Of a DNA stretch of 64,000 nucleotides, positions 24,076 to 35,480 are shown piece after piece. Source of the stretch: Varanus komodoensis (lineage: Eukaryota; Chordata; Lepidosauria; Squamata; Varanidae); the NCBI RefSeq assembly GCF_004798865.1, contig NW_025335568.1:58299753-58363752 (forward strand). The letters are read 5' to 3'. Position 1 is the stretch's first letter; every line of letters starts with the position of its first letter. Below the pieces are notes generated by a model. The model had not been told where the DNA came from. It searched no databases and saw nothing but the letters and a program-made list of their open reading frames with translations. The position numbers and the translations under genes were made by a program.

Positions 24076-27000
24076 CACTGGGTACTCATCATCACCTTCG
24101 CATGAAACTTTTGGCTTAACCCCTTAGACTCAAATTAAATAGGAGATGAGGGTTAAATATATGTAACTGCATGGGGACATGTTTCTCTTCCACTGCTTTT
24201 TCTGTTGTCTCCCCATTTCCCTTTATTGAAATTTAGGATGGGATGAACCTTGTTGGAATCCATCCCACATGGGCTACCTCTTGTGCTTAGCCCAGTCTTC
24301 CAAAGAGCACCAATCAGAGAGGAAGTCCACAAACACACACTGAGCTCTGGTTGTAAAACCTGTAACCTTCTTTTGTGTGAGCAACAGCAGCCCAAAGGCT
24401 GACTGCAGATGGCACATAACAGAGGTAGTGCTTGGTGCTTGTACAGTGGGGGCGGGGGGGGTCCTGGTGGACACCCTGCAACCAAGTAACCCATGACTGA
24501 CCTTCTTTGGCACAAGGAACAGCTGCCATTTGAGTAGCTCTGATGCATAAGCAGGCACTGCTGCCAGTTGGGGGGGGGGATTTCCCTGGAGGGTGCTCCA
24601 CAGTGTCCCCTGAAATACCTGCAGGAGGACTAAGGCAGGAGAGAAGAAAACATGTGCCTCAGGACCTCCATACACTGGGGAGGGTGACTGGGACCCCCAT
24701 TACTTTAATCTAGAAATTATACAAGCACTCACCAGCACAACAAAGGGAAAAATTATTCACCAAATCTCTGAGTTGCTCCTTAAGTCACAAATACTTATCA
24801 AACCCTAGGAAAGGGTTTGTGTTGGTTGGGTATTGCAACAAGATTCCTATTTTAAATTATAAGTAAAAAAAACCCAAAATCCATTTTGCTTATTAAATAA
24901 CACCATAATAAAAAGAATCAATAAGCAAGCAATGTAAGACAAGGATACACAATATAAACTTAACCTGCAATGTAAACCTACACATGGATAAGTCTGGACT
25001 AGCATTCTCTCTAGAGACAGTTTTATCTCTGAGGTATAGTCTTTCACTTGTCATCTGATCCATTGACCTGACTAAAGATGAGACTTCACCTATTTACCGA
25101 TTCACAACCCCAATTAAAAGCAAGCTTCAGCAGTAGACATGGATATCAGAAACCAGTAGGTAAATGAGTGAATCCTACAATTATCCCCTTTTGAGCAAGC
25201 CATTTTGGGGACTGAACAAGAAACAGTAACTTCACTTCAAAATTAAGTGAAATTTAGAATCCAAAACTCAGTGTGAACAAGAAAAACTTTTATTGCTTTC
25301 TGAACACTGAGGTCATTCATTTTGATCAACTAAGATGAATGCAGCAAATATGCATGCTTTCAGACAATAAAAAGAAACCTCTTGTAACTCTCAGTATTCC
25401 CCTCCACATGCACAGGACTGCATCCTAGGTTTTCACTGCAGGATATCCAGACAGTTTCATACACACCTGTTTACAATGACACAGGTAGGTTAACTCCAGT
25501 CAGCAAGCTGGCTTAGAACTGCTCTAGTAAGCAAACAAGGAAGTTATTAAAAGGGGGACTGATTAGAAAATACTGCATATGAAGAGTTATTTATTAGTAT
25601 AAGCTAGTGTATGGCACTTTGGGCAGTTCTTGTGTCTACCTGATGAAATTTGAAGCTATAATTTTGATACACAGGCAATATGAAACACATGATGTAATCC
25701 AGGGATTCTTTGTCACAACAAGCTGGCTGCATTCTGCAATAAATATCTTTGCAATTAAAATTAAAATCTCCACAAGACCTCTTTCATCTTTGCATAGAAG
25801 CACAAAGGATTTTTGTAACAAAGACTCATGAGACAACATGAAAAGGGAAGGATAAGGAAGACAAAGAAAGGGAGCTTAAAAGTTCAAAGATAATGTGGAA
25901 TTGGTAAAGTACTATACCTTAATCAAAGTATTCTGAAAAGCAAATGGTCTTTGAATGTATTATTTGAAATCACAGGCAGATTATGTTTGAGATATTCTGC
26001 CTTTCCCTGCAAAGAAGGTATGTTTTGCACAGTTTGCCATGGGATAGACAAATATCACAGAAGCTGGTCTTGCTGACTGCATGCCAGGCACTTCTAACAC
26101 AGCAAGCATGAAAACCACACCAGCAGCAGTTCATGTATTCTGAAGCAACAGAAACAGTATGGAAGGAGAGCAAAAACAGGTACCTATTACCTTGCTGCAG
26201 ACAAACCTGTAGAACAGATAGCTGCAGCTCTCTCTAATTGCACAACTGTCATGCGTGCCAGAGAGGGCAGAGGCCTGCAGTATTAGTTGCTATACAGAAG
26301 TGGGGCAGGAAACAGTGCCCCAAGCTAGGTCATGGCAGCAACGTTACTTCTGAGCCATTGTGATGCAGCTGTGTACATCATCTATCACACTGTCAGCGCT
26401 TTCAGAGCCTTTGAATTTGGTAAAATGGATAATTAGGTGTTCTTTTTCCCCTGTTCCAAAGGGAAGAGCCAACTTGCATTTTTCCTCAAGTGGAACCAAT
26501 TCTGAATGTACCTCTTTATGATGACAAGGAGAGAGGGGTCCAACTCAGAAGGCAAGGGTCATGGCAAATTTGTTATTTGCAAAACGTTATACGAATGAAA
26601 GTAACTGTAATAAACATGACCAAGCCACAGGTACTAAAAAGAATCACTTTACTTCTTCCTTGAAGGCAATTCACATCATGTCTTCTTTATGTTGCTATCT
26701 GTTGCCCTATACTTTCCTCTCTCTGCACAGCATCTAGCCTACCATTGTGCACTGATACTGGCAGCCTTTAGCAAGACAGATTGCTTACATAAAATGGATC
26801 ACAAAAAAGAGCCATGGGAGGATGGTCTTTTCCTCAGAGTTGAATTTTCCTGACAGAATCAGAAGGTGAGTACGGGCACTTAAGGCAGGTTTGACATATA
26901 GACAATAAAGCCATCACATACAAAAGGCAATTGCCCATCGTTGCACAAGTAATATTATAAAGACACTGGAAACAGGAGTTTCTACTAATGGGCAACTGTC

Positions 27001-27734
27001 ATCTTGAACAGATTCACTATCAGCTAATTAGCAACTGATTAGTGAAAATCATTAATGCCCTTTGCTCCACGTATAGTAAACTCATTCTCCAAGTATATAT
27101 CCATATGCAAAGAAAGTGACAACATCCATGCACAAGGAGGAAGAATCAACAAGAATCAGGAAAACCCTGTTTGTGTCAATCAATAAAAGCCTTTAGAAGA
27201 AAAATCCTCTGGGATGAAACAGCAGCTCCACAAGATACGACCGTGTTCAGTGGCCATGTACTGCTAACCAACTATAGTGGGGGAAGCCAGAAAGCCAGGG
27301 TGGGGTTGGAGTGGAGCATCTTGGAAAGGAACATGGCTGGCTGCAACCACAAACAGCTGCAGCTGTCCATATTACCACTTTGGATAATTTCAATGTATCT
27401 AGTCTAGTCCTACTTTACAAGTAAGACAATTACAGGTCCTACTTGTAAAATAAACAATTACTTAAGAATTTGAACAGCAATCATCAAGGGCTGCTGCATC
27501 TGTATTCCCACTGGCAGAGACTGAATAGGCTAGAGATTAAATAGGAAAGAGTTCTTGTGGTTTGGAGCAGCCGCATAAAACCCATCTCTACATGGGTCTA
27601 CTGTCTTATGGACAATTGCACACTAGCTGAGGCTTATCAGGCAGAGCTGGCTTCATAAAGAGCATGCTACAACAAAGACACAGATTTGTGGTGTTGCTTT
27701 TAATGCCCTATTAAAAACATAACTGAAGCAGTCA

Positions 27735-27870
27735 CAGAATAGAATCACAGAAGAGTTGGAAGGAGCCTATAAAGCCACTGAGTCCAGCTTCCCGCTCAAT
27801 CCAGGACCATACAACATGTCAATCAACATGTTCCTCGAAGCATCACAACAACAGTTCACTCAGAGCAGGC
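27735..27870 (-). mobile_element. CR1 LINE 3' end, reverse orientation
   Basis: AGAATAGAATCACAGAAGAG, TTGGAAGGAGCCTATAAAGC and CACTGAGTCCAGCTTCCCGC are the reverse complement of the CR1 3' consensus (CCCTTCCAACTCTACTATTCT). It is a short 5'-truncated copy about 100 bases from the first coding exon of TTBK1 (27972). Confidence 0.7.
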
Positions 27871-27971
27871 CTCGGGTAATTGATCTGTACAAGTAAAACG
27901 GAGCAGCTGGAACTGATGTCATCGGGCAAAGTTTAGAAGTGGGGGTGGTGGAGACAGAGGTACATACTCAC

Positions 27972-28079
27972 CACTTTCCAACGGTCCTTTACTACATAGT
28001 TGGCCGGCAGAATGTCGACCTGTTCTGCTCCCCCACTCATGTTTGGTTCGTCCTTGATAGCAGCTGCTAGGCACTGCAT
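27972..28079 (-). CDS. TTBK1: TTBK1 coding exon 1 (start codon to kinase entry)
   Basis: Residues 1-36 begin [20 protein letters not shown] and continue [16 protein letters not shown]. This closely matches the TTBK1 N-terminus I remember ([20 protein letters not shown]...). The exon itself runs to 28133, where a strong acceptor sits (TTTTTTCTCTTCTTCCTAG, minus strand), leaving 54 bases of 5' UTR in it. The donor is GTG/GTGAGT. The ATG at 28079 is the first in-frame AUG, but its context is weak: C at -3 and C at +4. A second in-frame AUG at codon 14 (28040) has A at -3, and aligns with the start of the paralogue TTBK2 (MSGGGEQPDIL). TTBK1 phosphorylates tau in neurons. Both the family start at MQC and use of Met14 remain possible. 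Confidence 0.96.
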
Positions 28080-28129
28080 TTGCCAGCCAGAGAATATTTT
28101 AGTAGCAGCTCCCAATTTAAATGAGCCAT
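28067..28129 (-). promoter_or_regulatory. Overlapping upstream ORF at the TTBK1 start
   Basis: An AUG at 28129 opens a 20-codon frame ([20 protein letters not shown], then TAG) that runs over the main TTBK1 AUG at 28079 in another frame. Overlapping uORFs are known in general to lower initiation at the main start. Whether this one is translated cannot be told from sequence. Confidence 0.6.
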
Positions 28130-28133
28130 TTAT
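28080..28133 (-). other. TTBK1: TTBK1 5' UTR part of the first coding exon
   Basis: 54 bases lie between the splice acceptor (AG at 28134-28135) and the ATG. The strong 18-base pyrimidine tract before the AG shows that a further upstream, non-coding exon is spliced to it. Confidence 0.85.
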
Positions 28134-28584
28134 CTAGGAAGAAGAGAAAAAACACACACACAAAAGGGGAGAGGGAAAACACAAAAGAATTAATACAGGT
28201 CATCACAGGCAGACCATACTAGTGAAACACAACCACTTTTGTCCCAGCAAAGGGCAGTAGCACTAGGACCTAGCACTTCTGGGTTGAGAGCAGCTTGCGA
28301 TAAGCCCTGCTGGCCAAAGCAGTTCCCTCTTCACCAAATCCTCAGCTTATCCTCATGCATAAAATCAGCAAAAGCAACCATGCTGTGAGTCAGCAGCACA
28401 AACTCAAAAGTAGTGGTAAGTTACTGGCCTACACCATGCGGAGGTTTTTGGTGCTGGGCAGGGAGTGCGGAGTCTGAAAGCCAGCAACTCAAAGACAGGC
28501 CGAAGCCAATTGCTTGGATAATGCCAGTGTACTTGAGGGGTTAGACCAATGACAGCAACAATCCAAGAGCCAGTACCATACCAA

Positions 28585-31500
28585 GAAAGTAAGGTTGCTT
28601 ACCTGTAACTGGCATTGAGTGGTCATCTGTGCATTCACTCATGTGAGTTCTGCACCTGTCTGGGTCCTCGTTATTGGGAAGAGTTTCCAAGCTAAACTTG
28701 TTCCAGCAGAAACCTCTCCCCTCCCTCCCCCAGTATATCTAGGAGTAGTTCCAACCATTTTCTCCAGTTATCACAAGACCAACATTGTGGCCTCAGAACC
28801 AATGGGAAAGGCCAGTAAATGGCCCACCTGCACCATCCCAATATGGGTCCAAAGGAAAACTATGGTACTGAAGCTGTCAACACCAACATGGGGTAAGTGG
28901 GCAGGTTGTGTGAATGCACAGAAGACCATTGGAAGAACAAGAGTTACAGGTAAGCAACCTTCTTTCTTCTTCATGGTCTCTGTGCATCACACAGATACGC
29001 AACTGGTGAGCTTACCGCAAGATGGAGGTGGGCAGGTGGTGTCAGCAGAGGACCGCCAAGAGGACCACTTGGCCAAAGGAGCAATCTTATCTAACATAGA
29101 CCTCAAGCTGGTGATACTGGATGAAGGTTGACAGGGTGGACCACATCACCACTTTGTAAAGATCTTGCAGCAGGATGCCAGCATGCAGGACTGTAGACAT
29201 AACCATTGCCCTGATAGAATGCACACTCGATAGCTCAGGAACCTGCAGTCTGGGCAGCTGGTAGGCTAGCCTGATTATCTCAATGATCCAGTGTGCAAAT
29301 TGTTGAGGACTGATTGGCTTGCCTCTGCACTGTTTGTCATATGTGACAAAGAGTCTCTGGGAACAGAGGGAAAATGCGGTATGGGACCAACAGAATGCCA
29401 ATGCCTGACGCATACCAAGTGTATGCAGGGCTGACTCCAAAGGTTTAGATGGTGTTGTGACCAATGTCCTGCTTCAGGTAGAACTGTGATCAGGAGGAAC
29501 ATCTGGTTGGGCTGCAGAACTCCCTTGTCCCTATAGAAAATGAGAAATGGTGGATCGATGTGCAAAGCACAAAGTTCACTTGCTCTCCTGGCCAAAGTGA
29601 TTGCTCCCAGAAAAGCAACCTTCATGAGAGGCATAAGTCCATGGTGGCCAAAGGTTTGAAGGGGGGCTCTGTAAGAGCCTGTAGAACCATCAACAGTCTC
29701 CATTCCACCACAAAAAAAAGAAGGTGTGGGACCAGGTTGTGCAGACCTCTCATGAAGTGTCAGAACAACAGATGCAAGAACACAGAGAAGCTGTCGACCA
29801 TCCTATGGGATGATGAGATCACTACCAGGTATACTTTACTGGAGGCCAGTTTCATGCCTCTGCTGTGCAACATGCGGAAGAAGCTGGGGATCTGTTGGAT
29901 GGACACCTGGTGCTAATTGAAAGCCCTGCCCCCCCCCCCCCCACCCCCCACCCCCAGGCAAATACTGCAGAAGCAATCCATTTGGCCATGTAGGAATGCC
30001 TCATGTTTGGTTTCAGGGCTGTATTCAGGATCACCTGTATCTCAGGACAGAGAGGGACCTCCCAGTCCACTGGCCAATCCTCCACACTGTAAGATGGATT
30101 GTGTTGATGTCTCAGTGCAGGATCATCCTTGGTCCTAGGAGAAAATGTCTGGTCTCAACAGGAGCCAGAAGAAGTTGCAGTTGGACAAGCAGAGGCGGCA
30201 GGCAAACTACACCTTCTGGTGCCACCATGGTTTGATGAGGACGCAGGAGGTGCCTTCCCTCCAGATTTTCACCAGCACCAGGAGAACAGCAGAAACAGTG
30301 AGAACAAACAGAAAGGGTCTCTTCTCAGCTGAGAAGGAATTTGCGGCTGACCCCAGCCCTAGCTGGTCCCAGCTTGGGAGCAGAAGGTGTTGCACACTGC
30401 ATTGGTTGATGTGGTAAGGAGGTCCAATGGGTACCCCAAGTCTGGAAGAGCTGCTTAAGGACTTCCAGGTGCAGCTCCCATTCATGGGTCCCTTTGTCCT
30501 GATGCTAAGGGCATCTGCCTGTCACTGATGGTCTGGGCTAGTTGGATGGCTACAATGATAATGCCTCTCTCAAGGCAACTTTCCCAGATCTGTAACGTGA
30601 GGTGGGACAGGGATGCAGATCACATCACCATGCTTGTTCAGATAAAATAACACCATAGTGCTGTCCAAAGCTACCTGAACATGCTTGTTCTTGAGAAGGA
30701 GCTGGAATGTGATCAGTGCCTTACGGACTGCAAGGAGCTTGAGGTAGTTGGTATGTTCCCTCTAGTCCCAATCAGTCCACACTCCATGGGTTCTGCTGCA
30801 GGCACAATACACTCCCCAACCCAGGTGTGATGCATCCGTGGTCAGCGTGGTGTCCAGTTCCTTCAGCATGAGGGCAACTCCCTCTGCTAGGTTGTGTCAG
30901 CAAGTCTACCAGGTGGGGCTTTCCCATACCAAATGCAGGAACACCAGCTGTTTCCGGACCAAATTGTGTTCAGGCCGATAAGTGCATATGAATCATAGCT
31001 GCAGTGGCCATGTCCGTAGAATGGCAAAGGGGACAACCACAAACATCCTTTTCCATGAGCTGCAGGAGCTGCTGCACCCACCACACCATTGTCCTGGGTC
31101 AACCTGGAGTCACAAAGCAGTCAATCAATGCTGCTGCCTTGTCTACCAGTAGGTACGCCTGTGCTGTGTTGACATGGAGTCTCGTTCTGATGTAAAGAAT
31201 GGACTGGGAAGGAGAGAGGACAGATTTCTTGCTGTTAATACACAGTCCCAGTGTGCCTGAGAGGTTGCACATGACCCAAACCAAGTCCAAGAGTTCATTT
31301 CAGGATGGCGTGACCAACTACCAGTCATCTAGGTAGGAGAATCAGTTGCAGCAAAAGTTGGGCACACACCACAGCCATACACTCAGTGAAGACTCAGGGG
31401 GCTGTGCAGAGGCTGAATGGGAGCATAGAAAACATAGGTATTGGAACCGATCTGGAACTGGAGGAAGCGCCCATAGTCCAGGTGGATGATAACATGGAAG

Positions 31501-32540
31501 TACATTCCTTTAGGTTGATCAAGGCGAACCAGTCCCCTTGGCGCAGCAATGGCAGAAGATTCTGTAATGAGACTATGCAGAACTTTTTATGGAGAATTAA
31601 GAAGTTCATCTCCTGTAGGATTAGGATGGGATGGAGGCCACCGTCCTTCTTTGGTATGATAAAGTACCTTGAGTAGAAACCATAATGGAGATGGGATGGA
31701 GGAATGGACCAGTTCAATCCACTCAACAGCGATGTGACAACTTCCTCAGCTAACATGGGAGAAAGTGGTGTTGAGCGCACAGAACCAAGAGATGAAAGGG
31801 TGTTGAATCTCCACAATGGACAGAACCCAAAAAATCCATTCTTATGGCTTCCCAGGAAGGGAGGTGGTCAGGTGGCCTTAGAACCAGATCTGCATGGCTG
31901 GAAGGGGACTGGCTCGCTGCAGCAGTCAGCAGCATTGCCTCTTAGTGTCCAGCCTCTTGTTTTGCAGCTGCTGGAGCCAAGAGGTGACAGTCCCCAGTGC
32001 AGCTGTGCCAACTGCTGTTGGCACATGTGGTGGTCCAAACAGTGGTCCTCTGAGTGCCATCCGTGGGAGGCAGGTGGCTCCCACAGCAGATGCACTTCCT
32101 GAAAGGCACTTTGAGTGCCGTTGCAGAAAGAGAAAACAGAGAAAGATGCAAGATGAGTTCAAAAAAGAGACAACAATAGGAGGGGAGATTTAAAGAGATT
32201 TTCTGAGGGGGGAGGAAAAATGAGGGATAAAGCGGGGTTTTGAAAAGATTGGGAACAAGGCACACAAGAGATTGAGTTCAAGAAAGAAATCAACAGAAAG
32301 ACTAAGAAAAGAGGTGGTACAAATGCTAAGAATTGCAAGTGGAAAGACCCGAAGCACCCACAACGGCAGTCAGAAAAGAATTGGGGAAAATGGTAGGAGC
32401 TCCTTCTAGATATACTGGGGAGGAAGAGAAGGAGATTCTGCCAGAAGAAACTTAGCTTGGAAAATCCTCCCGATAACAGGCCCTATGCAGGAACAGAGCC
32501 CATATGTGTGATGCACAGAGGCCATAAAGAACATAAATTA
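28585..32540 (-). mobile_element. DIRS-type tyrosine-recombinase retroelement, broken fossil
   Basis: Terminal inverted repeats of roughly 145 bases flank the element. The left (about 28605-28752) and the complement of the right (about 32385-32535) share TTTCCAAGCTAA and CAGTATATCTAG. Minus-strand parts in order are a reverse transcriptase region (about 31140-31816, with FIIPKKDGGLHPIL and LLPLLRQGDWFALI) and a tyrosine-recombinase region (about 29300-29750, with ITLARRASELCALHIDPPFL). This is the DIRS order. A 25-base inverted pair near 28590-28612 and 28942-28965 resembles the internal complementary region of such elements. At about 4 kb it is shorter than a typical full DIRS, so it is internally reduced. 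It is broken, with several breaks. Moderately old. Confidence 0.85.
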
Positions 32541-34689
32541 ACTTGCCAATTAACTGGATGACCTTCTCTTCAAATAGCCACCTTCAACACTCTGCTCACC
32601 AAGGCTGGCCAGGTACCACACCCAATAAGCATCCAGAATGCTTTGTTGAGTGCCAAGTTTAAAAACAGCTATTTCTGGGAAACAGCCAAGCAGAAAAAGG
32701 CATATATTCAAAAGGATTTCAGCCATCACTTGTTAGTTCTCTTTAGAATAAGTGACCTAACAATTATATAAAGTACATGAAATGGTTTAAGCCTGACGTT
32801 CACTAAGTAAGTCACACTGATTTTAGTAGGACTTATTTTCAAGATTGTATATTTAAGATTTTTCCCTTTTTTTCTGGTACCTTTCTCTCATGTTCAGATT
32901 AATGATCTTTCATTAATCTGGACATAGATTTTTATTCCATCCATCATCAAAGGATCAGAGAAAGTCACAGAACCCATACTGTCCAATAACCTTTTTTTTT
33001 TTACTTTTGATTGCATGCTTAGTTCAGTATCTGAATGAATCAGTGTTTGTTCTTTTTCATTAAAGAAAATTATTTGTTTCATCAGCTATGGTACATTATG
33101 ATCTTATTGCTGCTTTTTATTAACTGGGAGGAAGGGAGTGTTTGAGCAGTACATTTTGGGAATAGTTTTGCCTTCCTTTCCTATTAAGTGTATCTTGCCT
33201 TTGTAGTTGTGGCTTGGGATACAGAACCAGGCACAAATGTTGCATTTTTTACTTTCAAAACTGATTTGAGTTTAATCACTTAACAAATTTGAAACACTGA
33301 ATGTCCACAAGGGAGATTGTACACTCCCTACTTTAAAGGAAGGAACAGTTTAAGATTATACCATATAATCGCCCACATTCAAGAAAGTTATGAGCATATT
33401 TATGCCGAGAAAATCCAAGTTAAAACAGCATGTGTTAAAGAGTACTTGTAACTACAATCTTCTGACTAAGGGGGTTCATAGCATTGATTGTACCTTACAC
33501 AGACTTGACCCTAAGCCAGGAAATGCTTTCACAACACTAAAATAATGAGAAAATGTTTGGAAGAATAATTGTCTGCTTTCAAGTATTTTGTTGAATTTAA
33601 ATGAAGGTGGCCATGAAGGTTTATTTCTTTATTTGGTGGGAACCCAATTTTTCTATCAAGAAAACTTCATAGATAAATCTTGAGCTGAAAAATAAAATGA
33701 TTAATTAAAACAGATTTAAAACCTACTGTCCTCCATCCAAAAATCCATTATGCATGCTAATATAAATGCTGCTCAATTCTGCACGTGGCATTACCCATCC
33801 AATGAAATGGAAATCTATAATCTGTCCGTGCATTTCCTGGCATGTTCAGAGAGGGCTCCTCCACTGATGTAGAGCCGATAGGGAAGCTCTTAAGAAAAGT
33901 GGCAGAGGCACACACAGTTCCTGCTCCCACAGAGAATTCCTGGATTGAGGTGATGCACTGCAACTCAACTACTAGCAGCTCAAACCAAGTCCTCTTGCTG
34001 TTGGGTACTGCTATGTATTTAATCTGCCCTTACCTTTTATCTGTCCTTACCTTCTATGTTCCAACAATGGAACCCAATTATAATTTTGTAAAAAATATCT
34101 AGAACACTTGTTTTTATCGTATCGTATTGTTTTAAGCAATTTTAACTGTCTCTGCAAGCCTTCTTGGGTGCCAGTTTTCAGTAGGAAGGCAGGTTGCAAG
34201 TGAAATAACAAATATATAAAACACTTGGAATGGGCTTTATTTTAATAAAAAAAACTCTCTGCCTACAGAACCTTATACAAGTAAACTAATTCAAGCAATG
34301 CCTTTTTATTAATGTATTTTTTCTGAATTGCAGATTAAGTTTGTGAGCCACTAGATAAAAACGGGTCATTTTTTCTGGGAGTAGAACCCAGCAGCTGTAT
34401 GCACTAAGTTTCTTTTAATCTTTCAGAAGTTTTTACTTGTCCAGTATGGGTTATTTGACAATCTTCTGAATGGAATCAGCGTACAACTTCCCATGTAAAT
34501 TTTAATGAACTGTATGGCAATTTGTACAACCACCAAGGATTACGCTGGGGATCTATGAACTCCAAAGACTTTATCATTTAATGCAAAATTATATTATGTA
34601 AAATTTCCTTCTTCCTCATGAGATATAATCATTAAACATGTTCAGTTGTTTAAAAAAAAAACCTGAGAGTTTATCTTCAATGAGTTGAG

Positions 34690-34805
34690 GGTGTTCACAG
34701 ATAGGCTGGACATGCACATGGCGGGCATGTTGTGAGCGGAGCCGGCTGGGGGTCAGACTAGATGGCCCAGGAGACCCCTTCTGACTCCCTCTGTTTCTAT
34801 GTTTC
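34690..34805 (+). mobile_element. CR1-like LINE 3' end
   Basis: The segment has GGGTCAGACTAGATGGCCCA, GACCCCTTCTGACTCCCTCT and GTTTCTATGTTTCT. It is the same 3'-end family as the insertion at 46.13-46.23 kb, and both keep the short tail repeats typical of CR1-type elements. 5' truncated. Confidence 0.7.
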
Positions 34806-35269
34806 TAAATAGGTTAGCTGAACTCAGAGTTGGTCATAAGTAATGTTTCCATAATCTCCAGACTGGACACCAAGTCCAGCATGGGGCTGCCTTAAACACT
34901 GATACAAATTAATCCTGGGACAAACATTTGAATTAGCAGTCTCAAATGTATGTCCCCCTCTTCTGTATTTCATAAATTGAGAGCAACTAAAACTGGCTGG
35001 AGTTCCTGAGCATCAATCAAATGGTGGCCACCATCTTTTCCCCCTAGCATGCCCCTTATAATGGGGCATTTGAGAATGGGGTAGGGGAAAATGGCAGCTG
35101 CCAAATGAACAGAGTGAAGAAACTCCAAGTTCCTTCCAGAAGTCATACCACTACCTCCTTATGCAGCCTACGAAAGGCAGTGCAAACTGGGAGGGCATTT
35201 TGACCCAGCCCATGCAAAACATTGTCTCTGAACTTTTGGCAGGGTCTGGTTGTTCAGAACACATTACTG

Positions 35270-35480
35270 TTTTAATCTAATCTAAACTGGGTGCCTCGTT
35301 TGTTTATTATCAGTTTAAGCCCGATTTATATCTCAAAGCCCTAAATGGAACTAAGAACATGACTTTCTCTGTTGTGGCACCAACTCCATAGAATATCCTC
35401 CTCAGAGAAGCCCATTAATCTCAACACTTGAGTGCCTTCAGATGCCAGGCAAAAACCGGGGTTTTCAAACAGATTGTTGG
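35270..35480 (+). mobile_element. Old L2-like LINE remnant
   Basis: The plus strand reads MTFSVVAPTP followed by AKTGVFKQIV. This matches the RRAFSAVAPNLWNSLP and RQVKTFLFKH parts of the young L2-like copies in this window. It is decayed and short, an older relative of the insertions at 18.0 and 61.7 kb. Confidence 0.55.

Larger units (their letters stand above)
6936..27971 (-). other. TTBK1: TTBK1 intron between coding exons 1 and 2
   Basis: This intron of about 21 kb runs from the GTGAGT donor beside 27972 to the TTTAG acceptor beside 6935. Recognisable contents are a tRNA-type SINE (7.15 kb), a hairpin plus GC-rich tandem block (8.6-9.3 kb), L2-like tails (10.8 and 15.1 kb), two CR1 copies with a nested L2-like insertion (15.6-20.0 kb), a CR1/L3-like fragment (23.9 kb) and a CR1 tail (27.7 kb). 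I see nothing identifiable in 7.3-8.55, 9.35-10.8, 11-15.1, 20-23.85 and 24.1-27.7 kb. Those stretches hold only short chance frames, low-complexity runs and a shared repeat of unknown family at 3.93-4.03 and 24.24-24.33 kb. Confidence 0.85.

Noticed and set aside
28619-29131. 170-codon plus-strand open frame
   Set aside because: It lies antisense to the DIRS-type fossil and across its terminal region. No protein resemblance.
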